Shown one piece after another: positions 18,952 through 30,874 of a stretch of DNA of 64,000 nucleotides. How positions within the stretch are numbered: position 1 is the first letter of the stretch; the number at the start of each line of letters is the position of its first letter. A program made the translations under genes and the position numbers. The notes under the pieces are model-generated. The model searched no databases and was not told the DNA's origin. It worked only from the letters and a program-made list of their open reading frames with translations. Origin of the DNA: DASYHS01 sp035998295 (lineage in GTDB: Bacteria > Pseudomonadota > Alphaproteobacteria > Azospirillales > Azospirillaceae); NCBI RefSeq assembly GCF_035998295.1, contig NZ_DASYHS010000047.1:10001-74000 (forward strand), read 5' to 3'.

Positions 18952-20181
18952 ATGACCGAGGCCAGGCAGGAGGCCGCCCCCGGGCGGCTCGCCGTGCTGC
19001 GCCTGACCTTGAGCCGCTTCCGCGGCTACGAGGGGCTGCGCATGGAGCTGGACCCGCGGCCGGTCGTCCTCACCGGGCCGAACGGGGCCGGCAAGACCAA
19101 CCTGCTGGAGGCGGTCAGCTTCCTCGCTCCCGGCCGGGGGCTGAGGCGCGCGCGTCTGTCCGAGGTCGAGACGATCGTTGCGACGCCTGCCGGGGAGGCG
19201 GCCGGGGCGCCTGCCGGTGCGGCGGGGGAGGTGGCCGGCTGGGCGGTGGCCGCCCGGGTGGAGACGCCGCTCGGGCCGGTCGACATCGGGACCGGGCGCG
19301 ACGGCGCGTCGGCCGAGGCCGCCGAGCGGCGCCAGGTGCGCATCGACGGGCAGCCGGTGCGCGGCCAGATGGCGCTGGCCGAGCATTTCGCCGTGGTCTG
19401 GCTGACGCCGCAGATGGACCGGCTGTTCGTCGAGGGGACGGGCGGCCGGCGGCGGTTCCTGGACCGGCTGGTCTTCGGCTTCGACCCCGCGCATGCCGGC
19501 CGGCTGAACCGCTACGAGACGGCGCTGCGCGAGCGCGCGCGGCTGCTGCGCGACGCCCGGTCCGGTGCCAGGTCCGGCGGCCGGGCCGAGGATGCGTGGC
19601 TGTCGGCGATCGAGAACGAGATGGCGACCACCGGCGTCGCGGTCGCGGCGGCGCGGCGCGACGTGGTGGCGCGGCTGCAGGCCGCGGCCGACCAGGGCCT
19701 GGGGCCGTTCCCGCAGGCCGAGCTGGCGGTCGCGGGGGCGGTCGAGGACTGGCTGGCCGGCAGCCCGGCGCTGGCGGTGGAGGACGGGCTGCGCGGCCGG
19801 CTGGCCGAGGAGCGGCGGCGCGACGCGCTGACCGGCAGCACCTCGGTCGGGCCGCACCGCAGCGACCTCGTGGTGCGCCACCGCGCCAAGGGCATGCCGG
19901 CGGGGCTGTGCTCGACCGGCGAGCAGAAGGCGCTCCTGGTCTCGATCGTGCTCGCGAACGCGCGGCTGGTCGCGGCGGCGCGCGGGGCGGCACCGGTGAT
20001 GCTGCTCGACGAGGTGGCCGCCCATCTGGACGCCGAGCGCCGCTCGGCCCTGTTCGCGGAGATCCTGGGTCTCGGGGCTCAGGCCTGGATGACCGGCACC
20101 GACGCCGGAGTGTTCGCCGAGCTGGGCGACCGGGTCGGCGCCTTCGGCGTGGAGGACGCGAGCGTGACACCGGCCCGATGA
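18952..20181 (+). CDS. recF: DNA replication and repair protein RecF
   Basis: SMC-like ATPase loading RecA at gaps, 409 aa. Motifs: LSRFRGYEGLRMEL at the N-terminus, Walker [15 protein letters not shown], signature STGEQKALLVSIVLANARL, and Walker B PVMLLDEVAAHLD. ATG 18952, preceded by AAGG, is preferred; a 20-codon upstream extension in frame has no conserved sequence. A Gly/Ala/Glu-rich stretch near residues 75-95 is a low-complexity insertion of the sort common in high-GC genomes. Confidence 0.94.
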   Translation: MTEARQEAAPGRLAVLRLTLSRFRGYEGLRMELDPRPVVLTGPNGAGKTNLLEAVSFLAPGRGLRRARLSEVETIVATPAGEAAGAPAGAAGEVAGWAVAARVETPLGPVDIGTGRDGASAEAAERRQVRIDGQPVRGQMALAEHFAVVWLTPQMDRLFVEGTGGRRRFLDRLVFGFDPAHAGRLNRYETALRERARLLRDARSGARSGGRAEDAWLSAIENEMATTGVAVAAARRDVVARLQAAADQGLGPFPQAELAVAGAVEDWLAGSPALAVEDGLRGRLAEERRRDALTGSTSVGPHRSDLVVRHRAKGMPAGLCSTGEQKALLVSIVLANARLVAAARGAAPVMLLDEVAAHLDAERRSALFAEILGLGAQAWMTGTDAGVFAELGDRVGAFGVEDASVTPAR

Positions 20182-20266
20182 GGCGGCCCGATGAGGCGGC
20201 CCGGGGCCGGCGGCTTGGCCGCGCCCGGACACTGAAATCACCGATTCCCCGAGGTTTTTCTGTTAG

Positions 20267-22768
<2,502 letters not shown>

Positions 22769-22812
22769 GGGTGTGAACGGACCCACAATCTACGAATCTT
22801 GACGCATGGAAC

Positions 22813-22840
22813 GCGAACGGGCCCGGTCGGGCCCGTTCGC
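22813..22840 (+). terminator. Perfect palindrome downstream of gyrB
   Basis: A 28-bp perfect palindrome (13-bp arms GCGAACGGGCCCG and complement around GT), 45 bp after the gyrB stop. It can form a very stable hairpin but has no T-tract. Probable gyrB terminator or transcription barrier. Confidence 0.6.
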
Positions 22841-23136
22841 ATGTTCCGATGGCCGCATTCCCGGAATTCGAGGTTCTTGCGTCCGCGGGGCGCCATGGCG
22901 AACGCACGACCGATGTCGTTGCGATGCAGCTCGAACGACCGCGGTCCGGCGCAGTCCAATGACGGATTCGGGCCGCGGACCCGTCGCCCAAAAAATATGG
23001 GTCGGTTGTCGGGAGGCGCGCCACTCGTTCGTCCTCGGGATACGAAGCAGCGAATTCGCCACCGCTGCAACCATGGCTGCGTTGGTCGCCGTCGCTGTCC
23101 TGACGTCGTCGGCCCGAGCCTAGCGAGGAGACAGAC
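22841..23136. other. Non-coding gap between gyrB terminator and VOC gene
   Basis: About 300 bp. Several overlapping open frames exist on both strands, but none has a recognisable protein. The only clear signal is the GAGGAG Shine-Dalgarno just before the VOC gene. Nothing else identified. Confidence 0.4.
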
Positions 23137-23634
23137 ATGACCGAACTCGTGAGCTGCCTGTGGTTCGACCACGGCGAAGCACGCAAGGCGGCGGAGTTCT
23201 ACGCCGCCACCTTTCCCGACAGCCATGTCGGCCGGGTGAACGCGGCCGCGGCCGATTATCCCGGCGGCCGGGAAGGCAACGAGCTGACCGTCGAGTTCAC
23301 CGTGCTCGGCCAGTCGTTCCTGGGCCTGAACGGCGGCCCTAATTTCAAGGCGAACGAATCCGTCAGCTTCATGGTGCTGACTGAAGACCAGGAAGAAACC
23401 GACCGCTATTGGAATGCCATTGTCGGAAACGGCGGCAGCGAAAGCGCCTGCGGCTGGTGCAGGGACCGCTGGGGCTTCTCTTGGCAGATCACGCCGAAGC
23501 GGCTGATGGATCTGACGACCGATCCCGACCGCGAGAAGGCCAGGCGTGCGATGGAGGTGATGATGACCATGACGAAGATCGATATCGCGGCGCTGGAAGC
23601 GGCGGTAGCAGGCCGACCCGGCCGAGGGAAATGA
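23137..23634 (+). CDS. VOC-family protein (PhnB / 3-demethylubiquinone-methyltransferase-like)
   Basis: A 165-aa protein of the glyoxalase/VOC superfamily, PhnB-like group. [29 protein letters not shown] and [25 protein letters not shown] are the usual beta-alpha-beta segments; [22 protein letters not shown] closes the fold. These proteins are often misnamed 3-demethylubiquinone-9 methyltransferase; the actual substrate is unknown. The stop overlaps the next gene's ATG (ATGA). The pair VOC + SRPBCC is common and suggests a shared small-molecule-binding role. Confidence 0.85.
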   Translation: MTELVSCLWFDHGEARKAAEFYAATFPDSHVGRVNAAAADYPGGREGNELTVEFTVLGQSFLGLNGGPNFKANESVSFMVLTEDQEETDRYWNAIVGNGGSESACGWCRDRWGFSWQITPKRLMDLTTDPDREKARRAMEVMMTMTKIDIAALEAAVAGRPGRGK

Positions 23635-24080
23635 CCATGCCCAACACCGTCAAACTGCACCGGGTCTTCGCCACCAGGCCTGAAAAGGTCTACCGCGCCT
23701 TTCTGGAACCTGACGCGGTTGCGAGCTGGCTTCCGCCCTTCGGTTTCACCTGTACGGTCCATGAGCTCGAGGCGAAGGAAGGCGGCAAGCACAGAATGTC
23801 CTTCCGGAACTTCACGACCGGGCAAATCCATTCCTTCGGCGGCACCTATCTGAAACTCGTGCCCGGCGAGACGCTCGTCTACAGCGATGTATTCGATGAT
23901 CCGAACCTTCCGGGCGAGATGAAGGTGACCGTCACGCTGACGGCCGTTTCGGTCGGAACGGAGATGACGGTGGTTCAGGAGAACGTGCCCGATCTGATCC
24001 CCGTCGAGGCCTGTTATCTCGGCTGGCAGGAGTCGCTGCGCAAGCTCGCTAAACTCGTCGAGCCCGAAATACGCAATTAA
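23631..24080 (+). CDS. SRPBCC-family (AHSA1-like) protein
   Basis: A 149-aa START/Bet v1-like protein. [28 protein letters not shown] is the classic N-terminus of the AHSA1/CalC group, and [20 protein letters not shown] the C-terminal helix. It probably binds a hydrophobic ligand. Translation starts at ATG 23631 within the VOC stop (ATGA) or at ATG 23637; both are plausible. Two-gene operon with the VOC protein. No catalytic residues can be assigned. Confidence 0.87.
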   Translation: MTMPNTVKLHRVFATRPEKVYRAFLEPDAVASWLPPFGFTCTVHELEAKEGGKHRMSFRNFTTGQIHSFGGTYLKLVPGETLVYSDVFDDPNLPGEMKVTVTLTAVSVGTEMTVVQENVPDLIPVEACYLGWQESLRKLAKLVEPEIRN

Positions 24081-24107
24081 CCGTCGGCCCACTCTCATCC
24101 GACTGTG

Positions 24108-24515
24108 TCAGGCGTGTAGAGACAGGCCCTTGGTGGCCTTGTCCACGGCTTTCCTGGCGCCGCGCAGCGCCAGGCCCACGAGGTCGAGGTCGGTCGGGTC
24201 CTCGGCCGCGAAAGCCGCCCGGTTGGCGGCGTCGTGGCCGGTGGAGAACATCGCCGCCACGTACGGGACGACCGCGAGGCCGCGTGCCAACGCCTCGCCG
24301 TGAGCCGCCTGGAGGCCGGCCTTGTCCGCGGCGAACACCAGCACGGGCTGGCCCAGCATGCGGCCGTAGACCCGGCCGCCCTGGTCGACATAGGGCTCGC
24401 CGAGCGCCTCGGGCGCAGCGGCCGCCACCCCGGTGGCGAGGAACGCCGCGACGTTGAGCTTCTGCCAGACCGGGAGGCCGGAGCGGATGATCAGGGCTAC
24501 CTTGGTGCCGAACAT
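24108..24515 (-). CDS. DUF2000 family protein
   Basis: A 135-aa protein of the DUF2000 family. KVALIIRSGLPVWQKLNVAAFLATGVA at the N-terminus and LGQPVLVFAADKAGLQAAHGEALARG in the middle match its usual pattern. The fold resembles peptidyl-tRNA hydrolase-like small alpha/beta proteins, but no activity has been established to my knowledge. It lies 42 bp downstream of an AraC regulator on the same strand; this pairing recurs in proteobacteria. Confidence 0.82.
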   Translation of the reverse strand: MFGTKVALIIRSGLPVWQKLNVAAFLATGVAAAAPEALGEPYVDQGGRVYGRMLGQPVLVFAADKAGLQAAHGEALARGLAVVPYVAAMFSTGHDAANRAAFAAEDPTDLDLVGLALRGARKAVDKATKGLSLHA

Positions 24516-24557
24516 GGTGCGGTCTCCTTCCGCGCCATGTTGGCCGAGGACGGAGGC

Positions 24558-25403
24558 TCAGTCTGGAACGTTCGTGCGGCCCGAGCGATAGGCGGCGGGC
24601 GTCATCCCGTATGCGCGCCGGAACCATCGGCCCAGGTGGCTCTGGTCGGCGAACCCGACCTCGGCCGCGACGGCGGCGGGCGTTTCCCCCTTTGCCAGGA
24701 GGCGGCGGGCAGCCTTCAGCCTCAGGCGCACGAGGTAGGCGTGGGGAGAAACGCCAAACGCAGCTCCGAAGACGCGGTTGAGGCGGAACCGATCGACCCC
24801 CGAGAGCGAGGCCAGTTCCTCCAGGCCGATATCCTCCGGAAAATGGGCATGGAGAACGTCGCGCGCCCTTGCGGCGACGGCGTCCACCTTTCCCCGCCCC
24901 GTCCGCCCGGGGAGCACGTGTCCCCGCAGGCGTTCCGCCAGCCCCTGTATGCCGAGGTCCCGGGCGAGCCTGCCCTCGCCCCCGTGCAGGGCCAGGAAGG
25001 CGGACCGGACCGCCTCCGCCAGCCGGGAGTCGTCCGCCAGAGTGTGGCGGAAACCGAGCGGGGCCGTCGGCCCGCCGAGTTCCCTGAGCTCGTCCGAGCG
25101 GGCCGCCAGCAGGTTCCGCGGCAGGTAGAGCATGGCGTAGGTGAAGCCCGCCTCCGAGGGGCTGTTCCCGTCATGGGGCTCCCCCGGCTCGATCAGGATC
25201 ACCCGACCGGGCGTACTGATGTGGACGTGGCCACGGCACTGGAACTCCTGGACGCCCCGTTCCGTGATCCCGACCAGGAAGTCGTCGTGGTCGTGGGGAT
25301 CGTAGGCGTGCCCGGTGGAGTGCGCACGGATGCTCTCGATGCCGGTTTCCGGGTCGCGGCGGAACGACAGCCAGTCCCTCGCGCTGGGCTCGCCGCGTGC
25401 CAT
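24558..25403 (-). CDS. AraC-family transcriptional regulator
   Basis: A 281-aa regulator. The N-terminal cupin sensing domain contains STGHAYDPHDHDDFLVG and the PGRVILIEPGEPHDGN turn (about 28-80). The C-terminal double helix-turn-helix includes LASLSGVDRFRLNRVFGAAFGVSPHAYL and VAAEVGFADQSHLGRWFRRAYGMTPAAY. The start at ATG 25403 gives MARGEPSARDW; the longer open frame upstream lacks conservation. It probably controls itself and the downstream DUF2000 gene. The inducer is unknown. Confidence 0.9.
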   Translation of the reverse strand: MARGEPSARDWLSFRRDPETGIESIRAHSTGHAYDPHDHDDFLVGITERGVQEFQCRGHVHISTPGRVILIEPGEPHDGNSPSEAGFTYAMLYLPRNLLAARSDELRELGGPTAPLGFRHTLADDSRLAEAVRSAFLALHGGEGRLARDLGIQGLAERLRGHVLPGRTGRGKVDAVAARARDVLHAHFPEDIGLEELASLSGVDRFRLNRVFGAAFGVSPHAYLVRLRLKAARRLLAKGETPAAVAAEVGFADQSHLGRWFRRAYGMTPAAYRSGRTNVPD

Positions 25404-25884
25404 GTTCCCAATCCCGGTCGGTTGCGTCCACACCAGCGTACCCAGGCCGGAACCGGTCGGGAAGGCCCATCCCGGGCTGCGCTCCCGATCGAGACGCCGG
25501 GCCTGGTGATCGAGACGGGATGCGCAGCCAAGGTGGGCTCCAGGCCGAATCGATTGCCGTTGGGCACGTGCGCTACCTGACGACGTCGAGGCCGAGTGCG
25601 CGTAAGGATACGATCCGCCGTCCCACCCGGTTCGCTTCTGTCTGAGTGCCACATCATCCAGAAAGCCGACGCCTCGCATGGAGTCTCACAAGCCAAGCGT
25701 CAATGCCGCGACGTATCAAGACAGGCGATGACGTGACGCACGCCCCGCTGCGATCGGTGTTAATTTTCGTTTAATTGACACAAACGGTTTAGGTCTGCTG
25801 TAGTACCTGTAAACTGCGACGTACCTTCGGTATTGGCCATATTCGTGCGCGATGGGCCGCCCGGAATTGCGAGAAGACGAGCCC
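25404..25884. other. Intergenic region between AraC regulator and helicase-nuclease
   Basis: 481 bp between divergent genes. The left part is GC-rich and shows only fortuitous frames. The right part (about 25750-25830) is A/T-richer and contains the promoter annotated for the helicase gene. No repeat, tRNA or integrase remnant is seen. Confidence 0.45.
25775..25804 (+). promoter_or_regulatory. Promoter upstream of the Hhe-like helicase gene
   Basis: -35 TTGACA (25775-25780, consensus), 18-bp spacer, -10 TGTAGT (25799-25804, 4/6), inside an A/T-richer patch. It predicts a ~75-nt leader before ATG 25885. Confidence 0.5.
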
Positions 25885-28800
25885 ATGCCTGACACCGCCG
25901 AACTGACTGTGCCCGACGGACCGACCTCGCTCGCTGGGAAGCTGAACCGTGCGCGGATGGAACTGCTCGACCTGTCCACGCGCAACCGTCTGATCCATGT
26001 TCCCCGGCGGTCGAAGACGACGAAGACAGTGGAAGCTGTCGACGAGTTGACCGCCGAGATTTACCGGCTTCTCGTCGCCGAAGGGCGGGCGCTGACCTTC
26101 GCGCCCGGACGGAAGGCATCTGGTGAGACCGGGCAGGAGCCCGACAGTGCCGACGCGGAACACGAGATTTCGGAACTCGCCCAGCCAGAAGACGATGAGG
26201 TCGACGAACGCGGAGTCGCGCAACGCCACAGCGACACGAGGCTCCAGACGAGGCTGACCTCCGAGGGGCTTCAGAAGCGGCTCCTCACGCTGCACCTCGA
26301 CGCGAAGACCCTCCAGGAGGAGCAGGGCGTCAATATCCTCTTCCTGGCCATGGGGATGTTGAAATGGTTCGAGGACGCCAACTCGGACATCGAGAGGTTC
26401 GCCCCGCTCATTCTCGTGCCCGTCGCGCTCGAGCGCGGGACTGCCGCGGAGCGGTTCCGCCTCCGCTGGCTCCAGGAGGACCCCTCGGCCAACCTCTCGC
26501 TGGCCGCTTTGCTGAGGCGCCAGTTCGGCCTTGAACTGCCCGCGTTCATGGAGGGCGACCAGGAGGCGTTCGACCCCGAAGAATACTTCTCCCGTGTCGA
26601 GAAGGCCGTCGCCGGCCAGCCTCGCTGGGAGGTGCTCAGGGACGACATCGTCCTCGGGTTCTTCTCGTTCGCCAAGTTCCTGATGTACCGCGACCTGGAC
26701 CCGGCCACCTGGCCACAAGGAGCGGGCCTCGCAAACCATCCGGTGGTCTCGGCCCTGCTGGGCGACGGATTCCCGGGCTGCGAGCCGCTGTTCGGGGACG
26801 ACGACCCGATCGACCCGCACGTCGGCCCCGAGGCGTTGGTCCACATCGTCGATGCCGACAGTTCGCAGACGGCCGCTGTCCATGAGGTCCGCCGCGGGCG
26901 CCACCTGATCATTCAGGGACCACCCGGAACGGGCAAATCGCAGACCATCGCGAACATCATCGCGTCCGCGGTGGTGGACGGGAAGAAGGTGCTGTTCGTC
27001 GCCGAGAAGATGGCTGCCCTGGAGGTGGTGAAGCGCCGATTGGACCAGAGCGGCGTCGGTGACATCTGCCTCGAACTTCACAGCAACAAGGCCAACAAGC
27101 GCTCGGTGCTCGAGGAACTCCGGCGTACCTGGGACCTGGGCAGGCCCAACGGGTCGGCGGACGGCGCCCTGATCCGCCAGCTTGGTCAGTACCGGGACAG
27201 CCTAAACGCCCATGCGGCGCGCCTCCACAAGCGGCACCAGCCCTCCGACCTCAGCCCTTATCACGCTATCGGGCATCTGGTCCGGCTGCGCCAAGCCGGG
27301 CACGAGCCAGCCACGACGGCTCTAGAAGAGCCGGAGCTCTGGGCGAGGCACGACAAGGCGGAACGCGAGCTCCAGCTCAAGGAGCTTGCCGGACGCATCG
27401 ACGATATCGGCACGCCCTCGCGCCATCCCTGGCGTGGCGTCGGACTTCCCTCGGTCCTGCCGACCGAGCTCCAGCGTCTCGTCACCCGCGTCACCGAGCT
27501 CCGCGACCGCGTCTCGAACTTCCTTGCCGACCATGGCACGTTGCAGTCTGCGCTCGGTGTCGAGAGCGAGGCGACCTTCGCTGGAGCGGAGCGGCTGGCG
27601 AGGCTGGCGGCACGGGTTGCGGACGCGCCGGACCTGGAGCCGGAAGCATTGGCGTCCAAATGCTGGAGCACCCAAACGGACGAGGTCGCAGACCTTTTGA
27701 AGGCCGGGGAGCTGTACGGCGAGGCCCGCCGGGAACTCTCGCAGGTCCTCTCGGACGCCGCCTGGGACACGGACGTGAAGCTGGCGAGGCAGCACATCGC
27801 GACCTACGGCGCGGGTTGGCTGCGATGGCTGAAGGGCGACTACAAACGTGCGGATGCGCTGTTCCGGTCGATTCTCGCAGGAAAGCCTCCCAAGACGATT
27901 GAGGAGCGGCTACGGCTCCTGGACAGGCTGATCGCCGCGCAGAAGGCGTCCGCCGAACTCGTCCGCAACGAGGCCCTTGGCCGGGAGGTGTTCGGCTCGC
28001 GCTGGCGTCGGGAGAAGTCCGACTGGCCGTTGCTTCGCCGTGCCCTCGACTGGACCCGGGGGAACGGCGACGAAAGAATGTCGGAGGAGATTCGGCGGTT
28101 GGCCGCGACCATCGGTGACCGGAGCGGCGTCGGGTCGCTTGCGCAACGCCTCGCGGACGCGAGGCCGGGCATCGAGGATACACTCGGGCGCCTGTTCTCC
28201 GACCTGAAGCTCGACATGCTCGCAGCGTTCGGCTCCGGCGAATTGGTCGGCCTCGACCCGAACGCCGTGCTGGCCCGCCTCGACCTGTGGATCGAGCGGT
28301 CCGAGGATCTCACCAAGTGGATCGCCTACTCGGCCAAGGCCGAACAGGCTCGTGCCGCCGGGCTTGATGCCTTCGTGGACCGGCTCGCGGACGCCAGCCT
28401 CGACTCGCGGACGGTCGTGCCCGAGTTCGAGATGGCCTACTACGAGGCGCTCCTCTCGGCGATGGTAAGGGAGGATCCCGGGATCGCGCGCTTCGACGGC
28501 GACGGGCAGACCCGCCTCGTCCAGGAGTTCGGCAGGCTGGACAAGGACCGCATCCGCCTGGCGCGCTTGGAAGTGGCCGCGGCGCATCATGGACGCATGC
28601 CCCGGCAGGACGGCGGAGCCGGGCCGCTCGGCGTGCTGAAGGGCGAGATCGCCCGCAGGCGCGGCCACATGCCGATCCGACAGCTAATGAAGCGGGCGGG
28701 CGCCGCAATCCAGGCGATCAAGCCCGTCTTTCTGATGAGCCCGCTCTCGGTCGCTCAGTTCCTCGAGCCGGGCGCCGTTGAGTTCGACCTGCTCGTCATC

Positions 28801-30684
28801 GACGAGGCCAGCCAGATCCAGCCTGTCGACGCCCTCGGCGCGATCGCGCGTTGCAAGCAGGCCGTGGTGGTCGGCGACGACCGGCAGCTCCCGCCGACCC
28901 GCTTCTTCGACAAGGTCATCGCCGGAACCGAAGAAGAAGATGAAGATGGTGCCGCGGGTGTCGCCGACGTGGAGAGCGTCCTCGGGCTTTGCGTCTCCAA
29001 GGGATTGCCGCAGCGCATGCTGCGCTGGCACTACAGGAGCCGCCACCAGTCGTTGATCGCAGTATCCAACAGCGAGTTCTACGACAACCGGCTCTACATC
29101 GTCCCCAGCCCCTACACTCAGCAGGCCGGGATGGGGTTGCGGTTCAACTACCTGCCGCACGGCACGTTCGACAGCGGAAACACGGCGACCAATGCCGAGG
29201 AGGCGAAGGCGGTCGCCGAGGCCGTCATCCGGCACGCCCGGGAGCACCCGGACCTGTCGCTGGGTGTCGCAACCTTCTCGAGCAAGCAGCGCCGGGCGAT
29301 CGTCGACGAACTCGAGCGCCTGCGACGCCTGAACCCCGACGTGGAGGGCTTCTTCACCGCGCATCCCGCCGAACCGTTCTTCACCAAGAACCTGGAGAAC
29401 GTGCAAGGCGACGAGCGCGACGTGATCTTCATCTCCGTGGGATACGGCAAGAACCCCCAGGGCTACATGGCCATGCGCTTTGGGCCGCTGAGCAGCGAAG
29501 GCGGCGAGCGCCGCCTGAACGTGCTCATCAGCCGGGCCAAGCGCCGCTGCGAGATCTTCGCCTCGATTACGGACGAGGACATCGACCTGGAGCGCGGGAG
29601 GGGCAAGGGCGTCGCAGCATTCAAGCTCTTCCTGCACTTCGCCCGCACCGGCAAGCTGGGCATCGGCAACCGCACTGACCGGGAATACGACAGCGTGTTC
29701 GAGGAGCAGGTTGCTGCGGCGCTGCGATCGCATGGCTACGACGTCCACCCGCAGGTCGGCTTGGCCGGGTTCTTCATCGACCTCGCCGTCGCCGACTACG
29801 ACCGGCCGGGCCGGTACATAATCGGCGTGGAGTGTGACGGTGCCGCGTACCACAGTTCCCGATCCGCCCGGGACCGCGATCGCCTGCGCCAAGCGGTGCT
29901 CGAGGACCACGGATGGACTATCCACCGGATCTGGAGCACGGACTGGTTCAACCGTCCCCAGGAGCAGTTGAGGAAGACGATTGCCGCGATCGAGGCGGCG
30001 AAGGCCGAACTCGTGTCCGTGGATGGCAAAGCCCAAAGCCACTCGCGGGCAGTGCCGCTTGAGGTGGTCACTGTAGACCGTGAGGACGTCACCGAAGTTG
30101 GGCTTCAGGTCGTCGCGCCTCCATCGGTCAGTTCGGCCTATCGGGAGGCGGCTTTCGCCGTCCCGGCCCACATCCAGTTGCATGAGGTCCCTGCCGGACT
30201 GATGGCGGACCTCGTGAGGCAGGTCGTCGAGGTCGAAGGGCCGGTGCATGGCGACGAGGTGGTCGCGCGGCTTAGAACCTTGTGGGGGCTGCAGAGGGCC
30301 GGGAGCCGCATCCAGGCGGCTGTGGAACGTGGTGTGCAGGCGGCGTGCAATGCGGGTGTCATCGTCGGCGACCAAGGATTCCTCAGCATGCCGGGCACCA
30401 ATCCCGTCGCTCGTGATCGCTGCGAAGTTTCCTCGGCCGGGCTCCGGAAGCCCGAGATGCTGCCCCCGGCAGAGATCAAGGCGGCTGCGCTCACCTTCGT
30501 GACGGCGAACCTGGGAGCGACTCATGAGGAGGTCGTCATGGGCGTCTCGCGCCTGTTCGGCTTCAAGGCCACCAGCGCCCAACTGCGGCAGGTGCTCGGT
30601 ACTGCCGTGGAGGCGGCGGTGAGAGACGGAATGCTAGTCGCTCAGGGGGACCTGTTGACCGCAAGGACTGACGCCACGGCATGA
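25885..30684 (+). CDS. DUF4011 / SF1 helicase / Vsr-like nuclease / DUF3320 protein (Hhe-like antiphage defence)
   Basis: A 1599-aa multidomain protein. The N-terminal DUF4011 region starts KLNRARMELLDLSTRNRLIH. The SF1 helicase has Walker A QGPPGTGKSQT (345-352), Walker B LLVIDEASQIQP (about 969-975), motif III VVVGDDRQLPPTRFF and the C-terminal GERRLNVLISRAKRR. A PD-(D/E)xK Vsr/MTES_1575-like nuclease (about 1265-1370) shows FEEQVAAALRSHGY, FFIDLAV and ECDGAAYH. A DUF3320 domain follows (about 1430-1490). This order is that of HheA, a reported single-gene antiphage system; all key motifs look intact. No partner gene, integrase or restriction gene adjoins it. The start is ATG 25885; a GTG-type extension upstream is less likely. 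Defence activity is inferred from architecture. Confidence 0.88.
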   Translation: MPDTAELTVPDGPTSLAGKLNRARMELLDLSTRNRLIHVPRRSKTTKTVEAVDELTAEIYRLLVAEGRALTFAPGRKASGETGQEPDSADAEHEISELAQPEDDEVDERGVAQRHSDTRLQTRLTSEGLQKRLLTLHLDAKTLQEEQGVNILFLAMGMLKWFEDANSDIERFAPLILVPVALERGTAAERFRLRWLQEDPSANLSLAALLRRQFGLELPAFMEGDQEAFDPEEYFSRVEKAVAGQPRWEVLRDDIVLGFFSFAKFLMYRDLDPATWPQGAGLANHPVVSALLGDGFPGCEPLFGDDDPIDPHVGPEALVHIVDADSSQTAAVHEVRRGRHLIIQGPPGTGKSQTIANIIASAVVDGKKVLFVAEKMAALEVVKRRLDQSGVGDICLELHSNKANKRSVLEELRRTWDLGRPNGSADGALIRQLGQYRDSLNAHAARLHKRHQPSDLSPYHAIGHLVRLRQAGHEPATTALEEPELWARHDKAERELQLKELAGRIDDIGTPSRHPWRGVGLPSVLPTELQRLVTRVTELRDRVSNFLADHGTLQSALGVESEATFAGAERLARLAARVADAPDLEPEALASKCWSTQTDEVADLLKAGELYGEARRELSQVLSDAAWDTDVKLARQHIATYGAGWLRWLKGDYKRADALFRSILAGKPPKTIEERLRLLDRLIAAQKASAELVRNEALGREVFGSRWRREKSDWPLLRRALDWTRGNGDERMSEEIRRLAATIGDRSGVGSLAQRLADARPGIEDTLGRLFSDLKLDMLAAFGSGELVGLDPNAVLARLDLWIERSEDLTKWIAYSAKAEQARAAGLDAFVDRLADASLDSRTVVPEFEMAYYEALLSAMVREDPGIARFDGDGQTRLVQEFGRLDKDRIRLARLEVAAAHHGRMPRQDGGAGPLGVLKGEIARRRGHMPIRQLMKRAGAAIQAIKPVFLMSPLSVAQFLEPGAVEFDLLVIDEASQIQPVDALGAIARCKQAVVVGDDRQLPPTRFFDKVIAGTEEEDEDGAAGVADVESVLGLCVSKGLPQRMLRWHYRSRHQSLIAVSNSEFYDNRLYIVPSPYTQQAGMGLRFNYLPHGTFDSGNTATNAEEAKAVAEAVIRHAREHPDLSLGVATFSSKQRRAIVDELERLRRLNPDVEGFFTAHPAEPFFTKNLENVQGDERDVIFISVGYGKNPQGYMAMRFGPLSSEGGERRLNVLISRAKRRCEIFASITDEDIDLERGRGKGVAAFKLFLHFARTGKLGIGNRTDREYDSVFEEQVAAALRSHGYDVHPQVGLAGFFIDLAVADYDRPGRYIIGVECDGAAYHSSRSARDRDRLRQAVLEDHGWTIHRIWSTDWFNRPQEQLRKTIAAIEAAKAELVSVDGKAQSHSRAVPLEVVTVDREDVTEVGLQVVAPPSVSSAYREAAFAVPAHIQLHEVPAGLMADLVRQVVEVEGPVHGDEVVARLRTLWGLQRAGSRIQAAVERGVQAACNAGVIVGDQGFLSMPGTNPVARDRCEVSSAGLRKPEMLPPAEIKAAALTFVTANLGATHEEVVMGVSRLFGFKATSAQLRQVLGTAVEAAVRDGMLVAQGDLLTARTDATA

Positions 30685-30874
30685 AACATCCGCCGACCGC
30701 CGGCGCCGACTGCCGGCGCGCCGGCCAGCGCCTCAGCGGCCTCACGGATCATGCCGGACGGCAGCCGACTTTGTACTGGCTCGGCAAGAGCCTCGACCAG
30801 AACTTGGGCTCTGGTGTTTGGGCGTCGCGGGAGGCCTCGTCGAGGTCCGCTCGCCTCGCAAGGCACCTACGGCG

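Noticed and set aside
22799..23123. Short plus-strand frames between gyrB and the VOC gene
   Set aside because: They overlap the gyrB palindrome, show low-complexity composition and have no convincing ribosome-binding site.
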